Below, piece by piece: positions 60,176 to 64,000 of a stretch of 64,000 nucleotides of DNA (its first letter is position 1; every line of letters begins with the position of its first letter). Source of the stretch: Nitrosomaritimum sp049414205 (GTDB lineage: Archaea; Thermoproteota; Nitrososphaeria; Nitrososphaerales; Nitrosopumilaceae); the NCBI GenBank assembly GCA_049414205.1, contig JBMSGE010000002.1:20194-84193 (forward strand). The letters run 5' to 3'. The notes beneath the pieces were generated by a model. That model saw only the letters and a program-made list of their open reading frames with translations, did no database searches and was not told where the DNA came from. Made by a program: the position numbers and the translations under genes.

Positions 60176-60499
60176 TTGAGATTAAGCATCATAGTCATGA
60201 TAGCCGTTTTGGCAATTGGAATTTCAATAATTTCTATAGGATTTTTTACTAATCAACAAGTAGAAGAAGTTGTAACCACTATAACTCCCTATGAAAAACT
60301 TGAAAACTACCGAGAAGAATTAGAAAAAATCAATCAATACAACCAACAACTTTTGACTGATTTAGAAAGTCAAATCGTTAATTCTGACGATGTACACATA
60401 GAACAACTAAAAAAGGAAATTAAAGTTTTGAAACAAGTTATTGATGATAATAAAAAAGAGCTTGATCAAGTTATAGAAAGACTATCTGAAATGAAATAA
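60176..60499 (+). CDS. Membrane-anchored coiled-coil protein, 107 aa
   Basis: TTG start. N-terminal membrane helix (3-24), then a long coiled coil (40-107; EELEKINQYNQQLLTDLESQI). No recognised domain. Located 42 bp after the ABC operon and possibly part of it. Confidence 0.6.
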   Translation: MRLSIIVMIAVLAIGISIISIGFFTNQQVEEVVTTITPYEKLENYREELEKINQYNQQLLTDLESQIVNSDDVHIEQLKKEIKVLKQVIDDNKKELDQVIERLSEMK

Positions 60500-60552
60500 C
60501 AGTAATAGCATTGAGTTTCTAAATTCATATATCATTTGATAGAGGAAATTTT

Positions 60553-60747
60553 GTGGAATTACATCAAAAATTTACAATTTTGGGCATAATTTTACTTGCT
60601 GCAACCTTTCTTATCAATACATATCATGAACAGGATCATCCTGGTATTGGATTTAATTTTGCTTATGTTACAGGCATTGCCATGCTCATTGCATTTTTGG
60701 CAAGTTTCATTCTTTTCAATAAAGAAAAACTAAAAGATTCTAAATAA
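60553..60747 (+). CDS. Small two-helix membrane protein, 64 aa
   Basis: GTG start. Helices at about 7-24 and 34-54 with a short loop containing HEQDHPGIGFNFAYV. Charged tail. No family recognised. Confidence 0.5.
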   Translation: MELHQKFTILGIILLAATFLINTYHEQDHPGIGFNFAYVTGIAMLIAFLASFILFNKEKLKDSK

Positions 60748-60790
60748 GATTTCAAAAGTTAATTCATAGATATGAAATTGGGATTTAGTT

Positions 60791-61096
60791 TTAAGGTGTA
60801 GTTTTAGCATTTTTTTTGTAGACATAAACTATTCTAGCATTTTCTTCTAATGGCGTAGGATTTCCATCTGTTTTTTTATCCAAGAAATACTCTTCAACTT
60901 TTTTTGCTACTTCTTCTGTATCTGCCCCAAATGAAATCCAAATCCCATTCTCCTCAACTTTATGCAGGTCAAACAATCTTTCATCTAGATCTTTAGTAAT
61001 TCCAATGTACCAATCTGTATAATCTCCTTCAAATTTACTCATATAGGTTTCAATTCGTTTTATGACAGTATTGTAATCCATTACATGATAATCCAT
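60791..61096 (-). CDS. Conserved protein with YIG...R...H pattern, 101 aa
   Basis: DWYIGITKDLDERLFDLHKV keeps the second half of a GIY-YIG motif (YIG, then R and H), but the first GIY strand is not visible, so a nuclease function is doubtful. ENGIWISFGADTEEVAKKVEEYFLDK follows. It might be a GIY-YIG-fold protein with another role. ATG 61096 or 61081 (in frame). Confidence 0.5.
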   Translation of the reverse strand: MDYHVMDYNTVIKRIETYMSKFEGDYTDWYIGITKDLDERLFDLHKVEENGIWISFGADTEEVAKKVEEYFLDKKTDGNPTPLEENARIVYVYKKNAKTTP

Positions 61097-61178
61097 AATT
61101 TGACTTGGGTTAAAATGTAAAATTTTTAAAAGTTATGTACAAATTCTTTTAATTTGCACAAATATCATAATTTATTAC

Positions 61179-61433
61179 TTATTTTCTTTTTATCTTCCAA
61201 ATCAAAGAAAGTAGAAGTAAAGCAATTCCCCCAAATACAAAAACTACTCCTATCGAAAATTCAATTTTCAATCGTTGATGAATATCCTTTTTTTCTTCAT
61301 CTAGCAAAAAATATGATTCAGATTCTAAATTTTCAAAAAACTGTATTTGTGGATAATCAAAAATTACAATAAATGTTCCTATAATCAGTATTACCAAACC
61401 GATAAAAAACCAACCAATGTTTTTAATTTCCAA
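61179..61433 (-). CDS. Small two-helix membrane protein, 84 aa
   Basis: Helices at about 6-25 and 59-79, with an acidic/basic loop (ENLESESYFLLDEEKKDIHQRLK) and a basic end (KIKRK). No family recognised. Confidence 0.5.
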   Translation of the reverse strand: MEIKNIGWFFIGLVILIIGTFIVIFDYPQIQFFENLESESYFLLDEEKKDIHQRLKIEFSIGVVFVFGGIALLLLSLIWKIKRK

Positions 61434-61460
61434 ACATACTCACCTACTAAATTATGGCTA

Positions 61461-61495
61461 ATCCCTATAACTAAGATTATAAGCAATTAAGGGAT
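61461..61495. promoter_or_regulatory. Inverted repeat bracketing the TATA box at 61475
   Basis: ATCCCT (61461-61466) and AGGGAT (61490-61495) flank GATTATAAG (61475-61483), the probable TATA box of the gene starting at 61505. A regulator bound here would block or help TBP/TFB binding. Confidence 0.35.
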
Positions 61496-61504
61496 CTTGC
61501 GATC

Positions 61505-61891
61505 ATGCCTAGGGATGAGATTGTAGTTCCCAAGGAATTAAGGGAATTCATGCTAGAAAGAGCAGAAGAAACACTTCTTGGCCAAAAAAATGGCGCAAAA
61601 AAACAATATCGATATGGTAATTTACACATTCGAGAATATGATGATAAATTTTTAGTTCATACTGACAAAATTGATCCACGTAAAGATCCTTTAGGACACT
61701 TAGTTTTTGATGCACCTGAAGTATTAGTTGGATTAGCTTGTGCAATTTTTGGAGGATCCAAAATTGGAAAATCTCTAATTAATAAAAACAAGTCAAAAAA
61801 ATCTTCCATATCCTCAGGTTTACTTTCATCAATAATTGCAGGATATATCGGGTATACATCTACAAAAAAAATTAAAAATTATTTGGAGTAA
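61505..61891 (+). CDS. Conserved hypothetical protein, 128 aa
   Basis: N-terminal soluble half (PRDEIVVPKELREFMLERAEETL; YRYGNLHIREYDDKFLVHTD) and a C-terminal half with two weakly hydrophobic Gly/Ser-rich segments (VLVGLACAIFGGSKIG; GLLSSIIAGYIGYTS). Five bp before the UbiB-like kinase gene, so surely in one operon with it. Function unknown, perhaps a membrane-associated partner. Confidence 0.65.
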   Translation: MPRDEIVVPKELREFMLERAEETLLGQKNGAKKQYRYGNLHIREYDDKFLVHTDKIDPRKDPLGHLVFDAPEVLVGLACAIFGGSKIGKSLINKNKSKKSSISSGLLSSIIAGYIGYTSTKKIKNYLE

Positions 61892-61896
61892 ATTTT

Positions 61897-63450
61897 ATGC
61901 CAACCATAAGAACCATTCAAGTTTTAATTAAATTACTACCTTCAATTTTTGCACTACGAAAAGATCGGCGTACTTGGGTAAAACAGGAAGGGAAAAACAT
62001 TGATACAGAAAGATATCGAAAGAATGCTCGCAAGGTTCTAAACACTTTCATCACACTAGGTCCAGTTTACATCAAACTAGGTCAGTGGCTTTCATCAAGG
62101 GCTGATATTTTACCTCAACCTTACTTGGAAGAATTATCCAAACTGCAGGATAAAGTCCCTGCTGCACCATTTGATCAAGTAAAACCAATTATTGAAAATG
62201 ATATTGGTCCTCTTAACGAAAAATTTGATAAAATAGATCAAAATCCCTTATCAGGAGCATCATTAGGGCAAGTCTATCGTGGATCTATTTCGGGTCAACA
62301 AATTGTAGTTAAAGTCAAAAGACCTGGAATTGAAAAAGTAGTATCAAAAGATATTGAAGTACTTAAAAAAATCCTTCCGTTAGCACTAAGATTTGTAGAC
62401 CCTAATCTTCGTTTTTCTGCAAAGGCTATGCTTTCTCAATTTATAGAAACAATTCATGAAGAAATGGATTACACCAATGAATCATCAAATCTGAAAAAAA
62501 TCAAACAAGATATGAAAAATAACAAAAAAGTAGTGATTCCCTCAGTATATGATGATTATTCCTCTGAAAATGTGTTGACTATGGAATACATTCCTGGAAT
62601 CAAAGTTACCAATGTAGAGGCATTAGATGACAAAGGTATTGATAGACAAAAACTAGTAATCGATGTTCATAAGGTCTTTTTTACCATGTTATTGAGGCAT
62701 TCATTATTTCATGCTGATCCCCATCCTGGGAATATTTCTGTCACTAACGATGGCAAGCTAATACTCTATGACTATGGAATGGTAGGTAGACTCGATAATG
62801 AAACAAGACTGCGATTAATTCGACTTTATTTGGCCCTGGTAGAAAAGGATCCCCCTCGGACAGTAAATGCTATGAATGATTTGGGTATGCTAACCCCAGA
62901 TTTTAATCGCTCTGTAATTGAAAAAGGAATAGAACTTACTGTTCGTGCTATGCATGGACGAAAACCTGATGAAATGGAAGTACAAAGCTTAATGGAACTT
63001 GCCAATAAAACAATGAGCAGATTTCCATTTGTTCTTCCAAAGAATCTTGCCTTATACATGAGAATGGCATCAATAATAGAAGGAATTTACAAACAACATA
63101 AAGTTGATTTTAAATTTGTAAAAGTAGTAAGAGAAATTTTAGAAGAAGAGCATTTAATCAAAGATGCATATATTGAGGAATTGAAATATTCATTTCAAAG
63201 ATTTGCAAAATCAATTGATGCAACAATTTCAATTGCACCAGAATTAAAAAAATTCATTGATGATAATAGATCAATTCAACTTTTAAACGCAAAGCCAAAA
63301 TCTAACATTTTACTTTCTGGAAGTATTTTATCCTCTGCTATTTTTATTGGATCAGCAGTCCTATACTCTTCAAATGAAATAATAGGAATAACAGGAATGA
63401 TTGGTTCTTTAGTAATAATGAGTATTTTTACAATATTCAGAAAAAAATAA
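61897..63450 (+). CDS. ABC1/AarF/UbiB-family protein kinase-like protein
   Basis: 517 residues. Family signature IKLGQWLSSRADILP (K60-x-G-Q), A-rich loop SGASLGQVYRG, VVKVKRPGIE lysine strand, LFHADPHPGNISV and YDYGMVGRL (catalytic loops), then two C-terminal membrane helices (about 472-490 and 495-513). UbiB proteins are atypical ATPases tied to quinone or isoprenoid-lipid homeostasis. Convergent with Hsp20, no gap. Confidence 0.9.
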   Translation: MPTIRTIQVLIKLLPSIFALRKDRRTWVKQEGKNIDTERYRKNARKVLNTFITLGPVYIKLGQWLSSRADILPQPYLEELSKLQDKVPAAPFDQVKPIIENDIGPLNEKFDKIDQNPLSGASLGQVYRGSISGQQIVVKVKRPGIEKVVSKDIEVLKKILPLALRFVDPNLRFSAKAMLSQFIETIHEEMDYTNESSNLKKIKQDMKNNKKVVIPSVYDDYSSENVLTMEYIPGIKVTNVEALDDKGIDRQKLVIDVHKVFFTMLLRHSLFHADPHPGNISVTNDGKLILYDYGMVGRLDNETRLRLIRLYLALVEKDPPRTVNAMNDLGMLTPDFNRSVIEKGIELTVRAMHGRKPDEMEVQSLMELANKTMSRFPFVLPKNLALYMRMASIIEGIYKQHKVDFKFVKVVREILEEEHLIKDAYIEELKYSFQRFAKSIDATISIAPELKKFIDDNRSIQLLNAKPKSNILLSGSILSSAIFIGSAVLYSSNEIIGITGMIGSLVIMSIFTIFRKK

Positions 63451-63837
63451 CTATTCTACTTTGATATCTTTACCGTGTTTATGAACAGGAATGGTAATTG
63501 TTAAAACTCCTTGAGAGTATTTTGCAGAACTCACTGCATCCTCTTCATCATTTACATCAACAGGCAATCTAATTTTTTTATCAATGACATTAGGTCGTTG
63601 ATTACAAATCATATGATGGTCATCTTCTGCTTCTTTACAAGCCTGAATAGACAAGATATTTCCATCTAATGAAAGCTTGATGTCTTTTTTTTCAAATCCG
63701 GGCAAATCAATCAATAGTGTTAGTTTATCCTCATCAAGGTGCATGTCTACCGGTGGTAAAACAAATTCATAAAATTCTCTTGATTTGTTTCCAATTTCTT
63801 TCATCATTTCTTTTGCCATAGATTTTACTAACCCCAT
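63451..63837 (-). CDS. hsp20: Small heat-shock protein, Hsp20/alpha-crystallin
   Basis: 128 residues. Alpha-crystallin domain from about 30 to 125: PPVDMHLDEDKLTLLIDLPGFEKKDIKLSLDGNILSI (in parts), IRLPVDVNDEEDAVSSAKYSQGVLTITIPV with the G-V-L motif. Short N-terminal arm; the usual IXI tail is replaced by a KVE end. ATP-independent holdase. TTTATAACC lies about 25-34 bp upstream of the ATG. Confidence 0.9.
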   Translation of the reverse strand: MGLVKSMAKEMMKEIGNKSREFYEFVLPPVDMHLDEDKLTLLIDLPGFEKKDIKLSLDGNILSIQACKEAEDDHHMICNQRPNVIDKKIRLPVDVNDEEDAVSSAKYSQGVLTITIPVHKHGKDIKVE

Positions 63838-63941
63838 TTTGAGGTATATACTTAATTTTTGGTTATAAACCTTGATAGTAAATCAGAACATATTCAACCC
63901 ATCAGAATTATAGGAATTTTAAAAAATCACACACTAAAAAT

Positions 63942-64000
63942 TTAGTCAGATGAATCTGAGGCTCTAGTATCTGCAATAAAAAAGGTTTCAAATTTTTGAA
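63942..64000 (-). CDS. C-terminal end of an unidentified gene, partial
   Basis: At the right edge, the minus strand shows KFETFFIADTRASDSSD followed by TAA at 63942. The other two frames have stops or look random. Too short to identify; it would be upstream of hsp20 on the same strand. Confidence 0.3.
   Translation of the reverse strand, partial: QKFETFFIADTRASDSSD

Noticed and set aside
60791..61096. GIY-YIG homing nuclease
   Set aside because: Only the YIG...R...H half is visible; the first GIY strand and the catalytic Glu region are not evident, so nuclease activity is not claimed.
1..64000. CRISPR arrays, insertion sequences, prophage, integrase or att sites
   Set aside because: No regularly spaced repeats, transposase, recombinase or terminal repeats were seen on either strand; both tRNA genes lack a downstream partial copy.

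Overview
The window is chromosomal DNA of an ammonia-oxidising-type archaeon of the Nitrososphaeria (Thaumarchaeota), most likely a Nitrosopumilus-like member of the Nitrosopumilaceae. Evidence: low-GC sequence, very many TTG starts with a TATA-like element about 25-30 bp upstream and no Shine-Dalgarno (leaderless transcripts), an archaeal information-processing set (TFB, TFS, RpoL, PCNA, proteasome beta, FttA/aCPSF1), sn-glycerol-1-phosphate dehydrogenase, the archaeal CoA route (pantoate kinase plus phosphopantothenate synthetase), a membrane-anchored blue-copper protein, an Amt transporter with several PII proteins, and cobalamin genes including bluB. No rRNA, insertion sequence, prophage, CRISPR array or integrase is visible; this is core-like chromosome with many small lineage-specific genes. 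No gene-free stretch exceeds about 300 bases.

Layout. 1-7.4 kb: small, mostly uncharacterised operons (FAD oxidoreductase, SRPBCC protein, zinc ribbons, a DICT-like protein, a roadblock-like protein, a TFB, a 2OG-Fe(II) oxygenase, an FMN-binding protein). At least six of these promoters share a box, CACTAG or a near match, about 53 bp before the start codon; four of them also have a second copy 18-19 bp downstream, abutting the TATA box. This looks like an undescribed regulon-type promoter and is the most interesting signal in the window. 7.4-14.4 kb: secreted protein, a CheW-like relict, UspA, a J-domain protein with a changed HPD motif, a membrane adenylate-cyclase-like sensor, a PII protein, a cupredoxin and a ferredoxin. 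14.5-20.3 kb: RecA-like protein, class V aminotransferase, Lrp-type RAM domain, cyclase-family hydrolase, AmrS radical SAM enzyme, dual-specificity phosphatase, two tandem paralogous mini-proteins. 20.3-22.7 kb: nitrogen module (PII fusion, PII, Amt) with three 11-bp-phased repeats in the divergent promoter.

23.3-29.5 kb: rpoL-tfs-pcn-lysC, a duplicated-domain secreted protein, cbiH/cobJ and tyrS. 29.6-38.7 kb: zinc fingers, an MtrA-like corrinoid-binding protein, dUTPase, PfkB kinase, cyclophilin, a tiny Cys-rich protein, bluB, and two tRNAs (Arg-CCT with an apparent D-loop intron; Val-GAC with C33). 38.7-50.4 kb: CopD-like protein, rtcA, nadM, class V aminotransferase, FKBP, egsA, psmB, fttA, sepF, a PP-loop tRNA-thiolation-type enzyme, an M24 peptidase and a methyltransferase. 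50.4-54.3 kb: compact CoA operon (pantoate kinase, phosphopantothenate synthetase, panB, coaBC, plus a 56-aa basic protein). 54.4-64 kb: PhoU-like regulator, NUDIX hydrolase, double Lrp regulator, a LolCDE/MacB-type ABC operon with an extracellular partner, UbiB-family kinase and Hsp20. Both window ends cut genes on the minus strand.
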